Positions 48,051 to 56,866 of a stretch of 64,000 nt of DNA are shown in pieces. Source of the stretch: Polyangiaceae bacterium (lineage in GTDB: Bacteria; Myxococcota_A; Polyangia; Polyangiales; Polyangiaceae); contig JABSRN010000002.1 in NCBI GenBank assembly GCA_013214025.1, forward strand, positions 1 to 64,000. The letters run 5' to 3'. How positions within the stretch are numbered: the stretch's first letter is position 1; each line of letters opens with the position of its first letter. The notes beneath the pieces are model-generated. The model worked only from the letters and a program-made list of their open reading frames with translations. It was not told the DNA's origin and searched no databases. The position numbers and the translations under genes are program-made.

Positions 48051-48521
48051 CTATGGGCAGGCGGGATCTGGATCCAACCCGGCAAGTCCGAAGCCGCAGA
48101 CGTCCTGTCGACAGGTAGACAAGCCGGGGCGTGCGGCACCGAGCTGTTCGGCGGCCTCTCTACAGTCGGCGGCGCCGGTGCATGGGATGGGGTCGCAGCT
48201 TGAGGGAGTCGTAGAGCAGCTGGGGTCTGAGGAGCCTGGTTGGCAACACTCCGCAGAGTGGCTCTCGGCGTAGGTAGCATCACTGCAGTCGTCCGGTGGA
48301 TCCCCACATCCGGGGGCGCTCGGGTCGTTGTCGCAGGGATCGATGATCGGATCGTCGACGATAGGCGGGGCCGTGTTGTCGTTGGCGGCGTGCCCGCCGT
48401 CGCTGAGGAATTCGACGTTGTCGGCGAGGTTGAGTACCGCGCCGTCGCCACAGGCGATGGCGAGAAGGGAGATGGGCAAGAGGCAGAGGACGGGGAGGGG
48501 GGGCAGCCGTCGCACAAGCAC
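48051..48521 (-). CDS. Small Cys-rich lipoprotein
   Basis: 156 residues from a GTG at 48521: LVRRLPPLPVLCLLPISLLAIAC is a signal sequence with lipobox LAIAC. An acidic/Asn-rich linker follows, then Cys-Pro-rich modules (CDNDPSAPGCGDPPDDC, CSTTPSSCDPIPC) and a tail ending DPDPACP. Likely anchored to the outer membrane; function unknown. The same frame runs through into the LysR remnant upstream, but the signal sequence marks the gene start. Confidence 0.65.
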   Translation of the reverse strand: MLVRRLPPLPVLCLLPISLLAIACGDGAVLNLADNVEFLSDGGHAANDNTAPPIVDDPIIDPCDNDPSAPGCGDPPDDCSDATYAESHSAECCQPGSSDPSCSTTPSSCDPIPCTGAADCREAAEQLGAARPGLSTCRQDVCGFGLAGLDPDPACP

Positions 48522-48648
48522 AGAGTACGGGTTGTGACGGCATTGCCAAGGCAGATCCTCCCTTGCCCGACGGTCCGCCCACGGCCGAGACGCAGCCGAC
48601 TTTTTTCCTTCTTTCCGTGATTCCTGAGTGACAGGGGGCGCTTGGAGC

Positions 48649-49123
48649 TCATTTCCAGAGGAAATCTACGAAGAGTCGCACTCGCTCGGGGAGTTGGTCG
48701 GTGGAGTCGAACCACGTCGCTGCCGCTGGGGCTGTGATGCAAAACGAAATTGTGCCCCTCCAATTCGTGAATGTCGTCGGGCACTGGGAAGTCGGGGGCG
48801 GCGGCGAGTCGCAGGTGACCCGACATGAACGGTCGAGCGATCCAGTTGGGATCTGCCACGGCGCTTCCGCGCAGGGCGACGTCGACGCGTTCTTCGACCA
48901 AGTCCACCACGCGATTGGCGAAGATCAGATCGCGCGATATTTTTGGATAGCGATCGAGAAATTCGGCGAAGCGTTCGATCAGAATGAGCCTTCCTAGATC
49001 CGAGGGGGTGGTCACGCGGATTGTGCCGCGGGGTTCCGTGGTACCCAGTTCGATGCCCGCCACTGCGCGATTCAGTGTGTCCACGGCATCGACGACGGAC
49101 TCGTAAAACATGCCCCACATCAA
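48649..49123 (-). pseudogene. LysR-type regulator, effector-domain remnant
   Basis: About 155 codons match the first half of a LysR substrate-binding domain of the CrgA/DmlR type: AVDTLNRAVAGIELGTTEPRGTIRVTTPSDLGR, FAEFLDRYPKISRDLIFANRVVDLVEERVDVALR, NWIARPFMSGHLRLAAAPDF. The N-terminal helix-turn-helix (about 60 residues) is absent upstream and the second half of the domain is lost after VLHHSPSGSD. It cannot bind DNA or fold fully. It lies beside the YceI gene, perhaps its former regulator. Confidence 0.65.
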
Positions 49124-49274
49124 GGGGCACTACGACCAGAGTCACGAGAGCATCAACCCCACGGGCACCGGCCTGTGGAGCCGGATATCGACTACGAGCA
49201 GCCTCATCGGAGCGAGCTGATGAGCTGAGTTTCCACTTTTTTTCTATACAAGAACTAGCTAAGGAGAAACTCCA

Positions 49275-49907
49275 ATGAACATTTATACACTACTAGGCGC
49301 CGCCGCTCTCACGTTGACTGTGGCTTGCGATGATGACCCCGCTGCCGGCAAGCACAAGTCGGCTGCTAGCGCGCCGGTGACCGCCCCAGCAAAAGCCGCC
49401 GAGGGCACGAGCGTGAAGTTTGATATCAGCGAAGTGAACTCTGCGGTGGAGTTTGTGGGCGCCAAGATCAGCATGAAGCATGACGGTCAGTTTTCGAAAT
49501 TTTCGGGGCAGCTTGATCTGGTGGACGGCGATCCGAGCAAGAGTCGGCTCTCGGTGGAGATTCAAATGGCGTCGGTGAACATACAGCCCGGCAAGCTGGG
49601 CATGCATCTGAAGAGTCCCGACTTCTTTGACGTCGCCAAATTTCCCACTGCCAATTTTGTCACGACTTCGCTGACTAAGCTCGACGGCACCAACGAGTAC
49701 AAGGTGACCGGGAACCTCACGCTGCACGGCGTAGAAAAGTCCATCGACTTTCCTGCCAAGATAACCGTGGGCGCTGGTAGTATCGCGGTTAGCGCGGAGT
49801 TTGCGATCAATCGCAAAGACTTTGGTATTGTCTATGCCGGCATGGCTGACGACTTGATCAAGGACGATGTGTTGCTCAAACTCTCGCTCAATCCGAAAAA
49901 TAGCTAA
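49275..49907 (+). CDS. YceI-family lipoprotein
   Basis: The ATG at 49275 has AAGGAGAAACTCCA upstream, an excellent ribosome site. 210 residues: a lipoprotein signal (AALTLTVAC), an Ala/Pro/Lys linker, then a complete YceI lipocalin-like domain: VKFDISEVNSAVEFVGAKISMKH, GKLGMHLKSPDFFDVAKFPTANFV, VTGNLTLHGVEKSIDFPAKI, FAINRKDFGIVY. YceI proteins bind polyprenoid or other hydrophobic ligands in the periplasm. Single gene; the neighbour upstream is a broken LysR gene on the other strand. Confidence 0.9.
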   Translation: MNIYTLLGAAALTLTVACDDDPAAGKHKSAASAPVTAPAKAAEGTSVKFDISEVNSAVEFVGAKISMKHDGQFSKFSGQLDLVDGDPSKSRLSVEIQMASVNIQPGKLGMHLKSPDFFDVAKFPTANFVTTSLTKLDGTNEYKVTGNLTLHGVEKSIDFPAKITVGAGSIAVSAEFAINRKDFGIVYAGMADDLIKDDVLLKLSLNPKNS

Positions 49908-49961
49908 AACCGAGGGCATGCAAGCTGGGCATCGGAGCTGGGCTTCCGAAGTTGAAACTGT

Positions 49962-52340
49962 TCAGGCCATCGCGGAGATAGCAGCGGTGAACTCTGCGCA
50001 GTCGGCATAACGCTGGGTTCGGTCCCTGGCGGTCGCGCTGGCGATCAGTTCTTTAAGCTGCGCGTCCGCCTCGGCGCAGTGGTCGCCGATGCACGGGAAG
50101 GGGTCGTTCAAAATGCTAACGAGCAGTGCCGGGTAGCTTTCGGCCACGAACGGCACCTTCCCGCAAAGCATCTCAAAGAGCACGATGCCGAGGCTGTACA
50201 GGTCGGCGCGTCCGTCCACCTTGCTGGGTGCGTAGATCTGTTCGGGCGCCATGTAGCTCGGGGTCCCCAGAAGCGCTCCGGTTTTTGTGGTGGACGGAGT
50301 GCCTGCAGAAAATTTAGAGATACCGAAGTCGAGCAATTTTACGGTCGGTGATTCAGGATGTCCAGCGAGGAACAAATTGTCCGGCTTCAGATCTCGATGA
50401 ACGATCCCGGAGCCGTGAGCTGCGGCCAGTCCAGCCAAAGCTTGACGCGCGATATCGAGCACTAGGGTTCGGCTCAACGGGGGGCCGTTGTCGATTCGTT
50501 CGGCCAAGGACTGCCCGGCGAGCAGTTCCATGACGATGTACGGAGTTCCGTCAAATTCCCCTGCGTCGTAAACGTCGATCACGTTTTCATGTTTGACGCT
50601 GCCGCAGGCTAGGGCCTCCGCTAATAGGCGCTGACAATGGGCGGGGTTGTTCCCCATGCCGGGGTTGAGCAATTTTACGGCTACAGCGCGGCCTGTGACA
50701 AGGTGACGAGCTTCCATCACCGTCCCCATCCCGCCCTGCCCTAGGACGCGGATTAGCTCGAGCTTGTCTCCGAATCGCGTACCGGGGTGGGGTTGGGAGC
50801 TGGCAACCGGCCCGGCTGACACCACGGCGTTCGAGGACACGGCACTCAACGATGGGCTGTTGGCGTCAGGCACCTGGGTGGCGGCGAAGGCTGAGAAGGT
50901 GGGCGACACTGCCATGGTGTCGGCGGAGCCGAGCGCGATGGTCAGGCCAATGTCACTTAGGGCAGCGGCAGCGGCCTCGCGTTCAAACTTGGCTTCGCTC
51001 AAGTCTCCGGCTTGTTCGTAGGCATCCGCGAGCAAGAGCCGCGCCTTGCTGGTTTCGCAGGGTGCGTTGATCGTGGTCCAGAGGCCGACGGCTTTGTTGG
51101 CGGCGGTGATCGCGCCCTCGGCGTCTGACTGGGCCAGGGCGACGGCGGCATTCGCGTTGGCGGAAAAGGCTGCCAAGCCGTTGCTTGAGAATCTGCTGGC
51201 GATGTCTGACAAATCGGCGGCAGCGGTGACGGCCGCGCTGGTATCGCCGGTTGCTAGAGCGACCTCCACGCGGGTAGGGAGCATTTTGGCTCGCCCCAGG
51301 GGGTCGTCTTCTAATTCGATAATGCATCGGTCAAGCGCACTCTTGGCTCCGTCCACATCCCCTCGGGCGAGCATCAACTGAGAACGGCCGGGCTGGGCGT
51401 TGAAGCCCTTCCTGTGGGCAGCGGTGAACGCTTCGTCGGCGGCGTCCAGATCGCCGAGACGCAATTTGACCATGCCGACTTCGGCTTCGCCCATGGCGAC
51501 GCCGAGGTTCATGCCGAAGCTGTTGAGAACCGCGCAGGCACACTCGGCTTCTTCGGCGGCTTCACGCCATCTGCCACGCATGCGCAAGAGTTCCGCTCGG
51601 TGGATACGGCAAATTCCGGGAAAGCCGCCGACGGCACCCGATTCGCAATAGCTCGACGCGCTGGCGGTCCACTCGTAGGCGCGTTCGTAGTCTGCGAGAT
51701 CTGTGCAGGCGTCGATGACGGTGCAGTAGACCACTGCGCTCAGGATGGGCGGCACCCGGTCGTCCTGAACGATCGTCATGGCTTCGTCGAGCAGGACTTG
51801 CCCTTCGTCGACGTTACCCAATCGTATGTGCAGCCGACCTTGGCGGGAGAGAGCCACAGATTCGAGCTCGGGATCATCAGCCTCGATGGCAATGTCGTGT
51901 GCGCGTGTGGCCAGATCGAGCGCGCCGGCGAGATCTCCTTTGGCTTGTATCCTGAAGGACTCGATCGCCATGACGTGCCCGGCACCCACAGACTTCGGTT
52001 CTTTGGCAACGAATCGGGCAGCTCTCCGTAGCCACCCTGTGGCTTTGGATCCCTCGGCGTTGTCTCGATATAATCGCCACAGGTGGGTGGCGGTGATGGC
52101 AGCCCGAGACAGATCGCCTAACGCCTGATAGGCGGCGACCGCCCGCTCGAACGTCGACTTGCCGCCCTTCGCATCACCCGTCAGAACCCTCATTTCGGCC
52201 AGAAGAGCCAGACCAGCAGCATCGAGTTCGGCTCGGGAGTCTGCCGCCTCGAGTAGCTCGCGGGCGCCCCTCCAGTCGCGAGCCACGACGGCAGATTCGA
52301 TGCTTGCGGGTGCGCCTGGGCTCGTCGTCGTTGGGGCCAT
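49962..52340 (-). CDS. TPR-containing Ser/Thr protein kinase (kinase at C-terminus)
   Basis: 792 residues. Residues 1-480 are helical repeats of TPR type (AGKGGKSTFERAVAAYQALGDLSRAA-like units, LGNVDEGQVLLDEAM, LRLGDLDAADEAFTAAH). The kinase domain occupies about 525-790 with all key motifs: GQGGMGTV, AVKLL, HRDLKPDN, DFGIS, APEQ and DLYSLGIVLFE. The order is unusual, since myxobacterial kinases normally have the kinase first and sensor repeats last. There is no membrane helix, so it is cytoplasmic. The single start ATG at 52340 is preceded by no strong ribosome site. Confidence 0.9.
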   Translation of the reverse strand: MAPTTTSPGAPASIESAVVARDWRGARELLEAADSRAELDAAGLALLAEMRVLTGDAKGGKSTFERAVAAYQALGDLSRAAITATHLWRLYRDNAEGSKATGWLRRAARFVAKEPKSVGAGHVMAIESFRIQAKGDLAGALDLATRAHDIAIEADDPELESVALSRQGRLHIRLGNVDEGQVLLDEAMTIVQDDRVPPILSAVVYCTVIDACTDLADYERAYEWTASASSYCESGAVGGFPGICRIHRAELLRMRGRWREAAEEAECACAVLNSFGMNLGVAMGEAEVGMVKLRLGDLDAADEAFTAAHRKGFNAQPGRSQLMLARGDVDGAKSALDRCIIELEDDPLGRAKMLPTRVEVALATGDTSAAVTAAADLSDIASRFSSNGLAAFSANANAAVALAQSDAEGAITAANKAVGLWTTINAPCETSKARLLLADAYEQAGDLSEAKFEREAAAAALSDIGLTIALGSADTMAVSPTFSAFAATQVPDANSPSLSAVSSNAVVSAGPVASSQPHPGTRFGDKLELIRVLGQGGMGTVMEARHLVTGRAVAVKLLNPGMGNNPAHCQRLLAEALACGSVKHENVIDVYDAGEFDGTPYIVMELLAGQSLAERIDNGPPLSRTLVLDIARQALAGLAAAHGSGIVHRDLKPDNLFLAGHPESPTVKLLDFGISKFSAGTPSTTKTGALLGTPSYMAPEQIYAPSKVDGRADLYSLGIVLFEMLCGKVPFVAESYPALLVSILNDPFPCIGDHCAEADAQLKELIASATARDRTQRYADCAEFTAAISAMA

Positions 52341-52854
52341 GCTGTGAGATCCAGGCTAGCACAGCCCATGCGCTGCGGGACTGCGGCCCGGGGCGGCAGG
52401 AGTTAGGTGTTCGGAGATACGCTGCTGTGGACGGATCCCGTCGATTTCTCGGGGATCCTAGTGGGCGGGGTCGGAGAGCCGAGCGTGGGGCTGGCGCGAG
52501 ACTGGCCGGGACTCAGCCGGGCGGGGGTCGGTCGGGATATGACGGCGGCGGAGGTACGAGCGAACATCAGTCTGGATTCGGCTGGTACCGCTCGATACGC
52601 GGCCCCGGGCAGTATCATCACGGACGACAATCAACTGTTGGCCTACGGCGCCCACCGCATGCGGGATACTCACACTGGGTCGGCCGTTATGTTCCGGCAC
52701 GCGCAGCTCGTGCGGCTGGCACAGACTCCGGTTGGGGCTTCGCCTTAGCGCGGCGGCGGGGCGGCGTGCTGACGACGGCACGAACCAATCAAGCGCAGCT
52801 GGAGCGACGCTGGGGCGCTCTCCTCAGTCACGCTGATTGTGTTAGGAATGCGCC
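52341..52854. other. Intergenic region with one doubtful small ORF
   Basis: 514 bases between the divergent kinase and SDR genes. A plus frame at 52407-52748 (113 codons, GTG start) reads LLWTDPVDFSGILVGGVG and SIITDDNQLLAYGAHRM but shows no domain, signal or ribosome site. I do not annotate it as a gene. No clear promoter seen. Confidence 0.35.
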
Positions 52855-53640
52855 ATGAGCAAGCAAGATCCGATTCGTGGCCGCGTGGCCGTCATTACTG
52901 GTGCATCAAGCGGGATCGGTCTCAGCGTAGCTACTCAACTGGCGGCAGCTGGCGCTAAATTGGTTCTTGGCGCGCGTCGCGGATCCCTGATGGCTGAAAT
53001 CGGTGATCGATTAGGCCGAGCCGGAGCGGAGGTCTGGGCGCAGCCCCTCGACGTGGGCTCCGAAGAATCGTGTCAGGAGTTTCACGATAACGCTGTTGAG
53101 CGTTTTGGACAGATCGACATCTTGGTTAACAACGCTGGGCTCGCGAGGGGGCTTGGGCCTGTGGTGGACAACAGCGAGCAAGACTGGCGTGAGATGATGG
53201 AGACCAACGTAATGGGCCTCATGCGCATGACGCGGTTGTTCTTGCCGGAGCTGCAGAAACGAGAGTACTCCGACCTGGTTCAGATCAGCTCCCTGGCAGG
53301 GGTGCAGCCCTACGCTAACGGAGCCGCGTACTGTGCCAGCAAGGCTGCAGTCGAGGCATTTTCGCAAGCGCTGCGTCAGGAGTTGCCAGGTACCGGCGTC
53401 CGAGAGTTCGTGATCGAACCGGGAATGGTCGACACGGAGTTTAGTGAGGTTCGTTTTCACGGCGACAAGCTGCGCGCCAAGCAGGTCTATGAAGGCGTCA
53501 CGCCGCTGAGTGCCGATGATGTTGCCGACTGCATTGTGTTCGCAATCAGCCGGCGGCCGCACATAAATATGCAACGGCTGCTGCTGATGCCGACAGCTCA
53601 AGCGACGTCGACGTTGGTGCACCGTAGGACGGTCGACTGA
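52855..53640 (+). CDS. Short-chain dehydrogenase/reductase (YdfG-like)
   Basis: 261 residues, a classical SDR. The NAD(P) loop is TGASSGIG (residues 16-23), followed by ARR at the end of strand 2 (suggesting NADP), NNAGLA, catalytic Ser in QISS, and the YCASK catalytic Tyr-Lys pair. The tail with DVADCIVFAISRRPHINM is typical of the YdfG/serine 3-dehydrogenase group, which oxidise 3-hydroxy acids. It is convergent with the next gene, sharing a hairpin that contains both stop codons. Confidence 0.9.
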   Translation: MSKQDPIRGRVAVITGASSGIGLSVATQLAAAGAKLVLGARRGSLMAEIGDRLGRAGAEVWAQPLDVGSEESCQEFHDNAVERFGQIDILVNNAGLARGLGPVVDNSEQDWREMMETNVMGLMRMTRLFLPELQKREYSDLVQISSLAGVQPYANGAAYCASKAAVEAFSQALRQELPGTGVREFVIEPGMVDTEFSEVRFHGDKLRAKQVYEGVTPLSADDVADCIVFAISRRPHINMQRLLLMPTAQATSTLVHRRTVD

Positions 53641-53651
53641 AACACTCAGTC
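53635..53651. terminator. Small hairpin spanning two convergent stop codons
   Basis: GACTGA (53635-53640) and TCAGTC (53646-53651) with 5 bases between. The first arm holds the TGA of the SDR, the second (reverse strand) the TGA of the convergent gene. Short, so weak evidence for termination. Confidence 0.3.
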
Positions 53652-54308
53652 TTCGATGAACACATCGGTGGCGGTCACGCTATCGCCGTCGATGTCGAGG
53701 GCGATGTGATATCGCACTTGGCATACCTTGGTCGCAAAAATGCGCGGTACCCTCGCCGCATTGATGTAGAGAACGCCGTTTTTTTCTAGCATCCAGGGTC
53801 GACCCCCGTCGTGGGTCGCCTGATGCATATGCCCGGCGACCACAGCCCGCACTGTTTTTCCTGTGGATAACGCGTAATCGGTCACACAGCGACGACTTTC
53901 CCGGCCCTCTGCCGATAGGCGTGTCTCGAACTCGCCCAGCATGCGATTGATGACGCGAGTGGGCACCGTTCGATCTGTGAGGTTTCGGATGGCACGCCGT
54001 AACGCGTCGAGCTCGTCCTCGGACTGCTCATCGTCCGCCTTCATCATCAAGAACATGGTCTCGATCAAGGCTTGGATGCGCTCGACTACGGCATCGCGTT
54101 CCGGGTTTCGGACGGATACGGGAGGCCGGCTACGCTGGGTCGATACTGGGCCGCTCTCTAGCAAGAGGTCGCGCAGACGCCGCGCACTGGGGGTATGGGT
54201 GTCCATCGGGGGCATATCATCTAGCCCCGGCGCCTCGGCGTCCAGAATTTCGGGTAACTTAGGGGAGGTTGGGGCAGGCGTCTGCGCAGGCAATCTGGGC
54301 GCAGTCAA
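53646..54308 (-). CDS. TerB-like region joined to metallophosphoesterase C-terminus (chimeric)
   Basis: 220 residues. Residues 60-130 (AVVERIQALIETMFLMMKADDEQSEDELDALRRAIRNL) match the acidic helical TerB-like domain, which occurs N-terminally in many myxobacterial proteins. From about 140 the sequence changes to RAVVAGHMHQATHDGG and NGVLYINAARVPRI, the final metal-binding HxH motif and last strands of a calcineurin-like phosphoesterase. The intervening residues of both families are missing, so this is best read as a deletion fusion rather than a working enzyme. The first 17 codons overlap the lipoprotein gene, so a later start (for example near MPPMDTH) is likely. Confidence 0.55.
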   Translation of the reverse strand: MTAPRLPAQTPAPTSPKLPEILDAEAPGLDDMPPMDTHTPSARRLRDLLLESGPVSTQRSRPPVSVRNPERDAVVERIQALIETMFLMMKADDEQSEDELDALRRAIRNLTDRTVPTRVINRMLGEFETRLSAEGRESRRCVTDYALSTGKTVRAVVAGHMHQATHDGGRPWMLEKNGVLYINAARVPRIFATKVCQVRYHIALDIDGDSVTATDVFIED

Positions 54309-54723
54309 ATAGTGGGAAACCGAGCACTACTGCCGGGTGTACCGCCGAGTTGACGCCGCCGGCGGCCGCGCAGGGCTGAGCACAGCCCACCGTTTGCTCC
54401 ATGGGGACGGCTAGACATCCACGGTCCAGCACACAGCCCAGTAAATCTTCGCAGCCGGAGTCGTCCATACAAGGTACGGAAATTTCGACGCATTCGGGCG
54501 CTGCCTCTCGGACTTGCTGGGCAAGGCATATAGCGCAGGGATTCGTCGGGACATCGCCATCGCCGCCGCTATTAGGGGGGCTCCCCGCGTCAACGGTGAA
54601 CGCCCAGGACATCGGATCGACATAGCTGACGGAGACGTCGTCGCAGCTGCCGGCTAACCATGCGCTCAACAGCAGAGCCGAGCCGGCGAACCTATAGCGC
54701 GAGTCGCGTGCCTTAGAATTCAT
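54259..54723 (-). CDS. Small Cys-rich lipoprotein downstream of TonB receptor
   Basis: 154 residues: a lipoprotein signal (SALLLSAWLAGSC), a linker, and ten cysteines in pairs (CAICLAQQV, CVEISVPCMDDSGC, CVLDRGC, CAQPCAAAGG, CAQIACADAC). The start overlaps the end of the TonB-dependent receptor gene by 11 bases, so it is translated in the same operon and may be a surface partner of the receptor. The family is not recognised. Confidence 0.72.
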   Translation of the reverse strand: MNSKARDSRYRFAGSALLLSAWLAGSCDDVSVSYVDPMSWAFTVDAGSPPNSGGDGDVPTNPCAICLAQQVREAAPECVEISVPCMDDSGCEDLLGCVLDRGCLAVPMEQTVGCAQPCAAAGGVNSAVHPAVVLGFPLFDCAQIACADACPNLP

Positions 54724-56866
54724 AGCTCAACTCTCCGTAGCCTGTGAACTGCTTCACTGGAAATAGCTCGGCCGATGGATTTTCATCGTGACCTCGTTGG
54801 ACGGGACCGATCACTTTGGCGCCGTGGTCGGTGATGGCGTAGTTGGCCGTGAGCCGGTACGCCATCCCATAGACAGAACCACTGAGCGTGGTCCGGATAT
54901 CCAGCTGGGCGTCCGCTTTGGGTTGAGGGACAAAGTCGTTGTTGAAGGCGCGGTCTGCCAGCCGTTCGCCGATATAGGCGGCGGCCACGCCAAGCGTGGG
55001 CCAATCTTTGGCATGCGTGTAAGCGGCTCGCGCGTTGGCCGTCAGCGCCGGGGCGATGACCACCTCGCGGTGTCCGTCCTCCCGGTGTTCTCGACTGAAG
55101 GCGTAGGTGGCGGTGAAACCGCCGTTCAGACGACCGTCCAACAAGCTGGTTCGGTAAGCACCATTGATGCCGTAGCTCGTGAGCTCGGCGACATTCTGGA
55201 GTCGCACGTACTCGTATTGGATGAACTGATCCATATCCTCCCCGTACTCAGCGTAGCGCTCCTCGAGGCTGAGGATGTGTAGTTCGATCATGTCTTGCCA
55301 CAGAGTGCTAAAGGCACCGACGGTGCCCCGATGAGTGCCGTAGGTGTGTTCCACGACGACTTCGGCGGAGTGCACGGTTTCGGGCTGGAGGTCGATGGGT
55401 GGGAGTTGGAACTGGACTACCGCGTCGGTGGCGAATCGACCCGGCGCTCGGAAGGCTTTGGCGTACATGATCTTCGCTACGCCACCCTCCCAGAGACCGA
55501 CAGAAACCGCGGCTCGGGGAGAGAGTACGGGGTCAAAGCGTTGGTCTTCATCGACGCGGGCCCCGACGTTGACGCCCACGTTTCGAGTGGGATTCCAAAC
55601 TTGTTGTATGTAGGCGCCAAACGCGACGTCGGTAGTATCGAGATGATCTATGCTGGTTGTGTAGAGTTGCCCTGTGCTCGCGTTGCTGCGATCTGTGCGC
55701 GCGCCGACGTAGCGGATTCGATTGTCTACACCGAATGAGGTCTGCCACTCTTGGTCTTCGAACCAATCGATGCTGGATCGCAGTTCCAAGCCCGCCCAGC
55801 GGGAGACCCGGAGTTTATCCGTCAAGCATGTGGTGAGCTGCTGGGGGCCACAGCGCGTGGAGTCCTTCATGATGTACTGGCGATGGGAGTAGCCGTCGAC
55901 GTACGCTCGCGTTTTGAATTCCACCCCGGCCGGAAGCACCCAGTTGTGGCTGAGATCGAACCAAAGTGACTTGTCGATGGTTCGGGAGTCTTTCTCGTCG
56001 AAGAAGTCTTGCCCCAGGGGATCGCCAATCGCGGAGTACTTGGCTTGCCCACGGAGCTGCCATTCCCCCAGCTGAACGGAGAACACGGCGGCAGGGATGC
56101 GGGAGTAGTTGCTGTTATCCAGCGTTCCTCCCCAGATCCCCGGCTGGCTGTCGTCCGAAGTGGTGCGCGCTACGGTGCCGCCGATATTCAGCTCCACGTT
56201 TTGCAGGCCTACGTCAAAACCGGGACCCTGGCGGTCGTAGTATTCGAGCCCGAGTACGGCTTGCCCGGACTCACCGAAGAGATCGAACTGATAGCCAGCT
56301 CCGGCGCCAGCACGGTAGGACTTCAAAGTACTTCCGTCCAATACGGCGTAGGCACCGTTCATCTCATCACCCCGCTTGAGCAGGACGTTGATCACACCGA
56401 ACATGGCATTGTTCCCGTAGAGGACTGAGCCGGGACCAACGGTCACCTCGATGTGGTCCACCAGTTCGAGAGGGATGCCCGCACCACGATCGAAACGGGC
56501 TGTTCCAAGCCCTACTTCATTGATCGCGTGCCCGTTTATCGTCAACAAAAAGTGGTTGCCGGTGTCGTGGGCCAGCAACACCCCGCGGGAGCCCAGCTCG
56601 ACCTGGTCACCGTGTTGATTTTGTCCGGAAGACGAAATACCCAGAGCGAGAAAGTCGATTGCCTCGGCGACGGTGCGAAGGCCGTAAATTCGTAGTTGTT
56701 CCGCTGTGATGCTGGTGGACAGCCCCGGCGCTGTTCGGGAGCTCTCGGCATTCCGGGAAGCGGTCGTGATCACGTCCTCGCTCAGCAGGGCGTCGAGCTC
56801 GCTGTCGGCTCGGCTCGTGGTTGCCCAGAGTAAACTGGCGGGGATCAGCAAGGCGTAGGGCTTCAT
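54713..56866 (-). CDS. TonB-dependent outer-membrane receptor
   Basis: 717 residues: a signal sequence (LLWATTSRADS), a TonB-box-like EDVITTASR, a plug domain (RTVAEAIDFLALGIS, QVELGSRGVLLAHD, FDRGAGIPLELVDHIEVTVGPGSVLYGNNAMFGVINVLLK), then a 22-strand barrel ending in GYGELSYEF with the terminal Phe. The plug strand with IEV-GPGS-LYG is universal in the family. The ATG overlaps the YfiR stop (ATGA), so the genes are translationally coupled. The ligand is not known; pairing with YfiR-like and a Cys-rich lipoprotein points away from simple siderophore uptake alone. Confidence 0.9.
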   Translation of the reverse strand: MKPYALLIPASLLWATTSRADSELDALLSEDVITTASRNAESSRTAPGLSTSITAEQLRIYGLRTVAEAIDFLALGISSSGQNQHGDQVELGSRGVLLAHDTGNHFLLTINGHAINEVGLGTARFDRGAGIPLELVDHIEVTVGPGSVLYGNNAMFGVINVLLKRGDEMNGAYAVLDGSTLKSYRAGAGAGYQFDLFGESGQAVLGLEYYDRQGPGFDVGLQNVELNIGGTVARTTSDDSQPGIWGGTLDNSNYSRIPAAVFSVQLGEWQLRGQAKYSAIGDPLGQDFFDEKDSRTIDKSLWFDLSHNWVLPAGVEFKTRAYVDGYSHRQYIMKDSTRCGPQQLTTCLTDKLRVSRWAGLELRSSIDWFEDQEWQTSFGVDNRIRYVGARTDRSNASTGQLYTTSIDHLDTTDVAFGAYIQQVWNPTRNVGVNVGARVDEDQRFDPVLSPRAAVSVGLWEGGVAKIMYAKAFRAPGRFATDAVVQFQLPPIDLQPETVHSAEVVVEHTYGTHRGTVGAFSTLWQDMIELHILSLEERYAEYGEDMDQFIQYEYVRLQNVAELTSYGINGAYRTSLLDGRLNGGFTATYAFSREHREDGHREVVIAPALTANARAAYTHAKDWPTLGVAAAYIGERLADRAFNNDFVPQPKADAQLDIRTTLSGSVYGMAYRLTANYAITDHGAKVIGPVQRGHDENPSAELFPVKQFTGYGELSYEF

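Noticed and set aside
52407-52748. 113-codon plus-strand frame with GTG start
   Set aside because: No domain, ribosome site or homology that I can see; left as part of the intergenic description.
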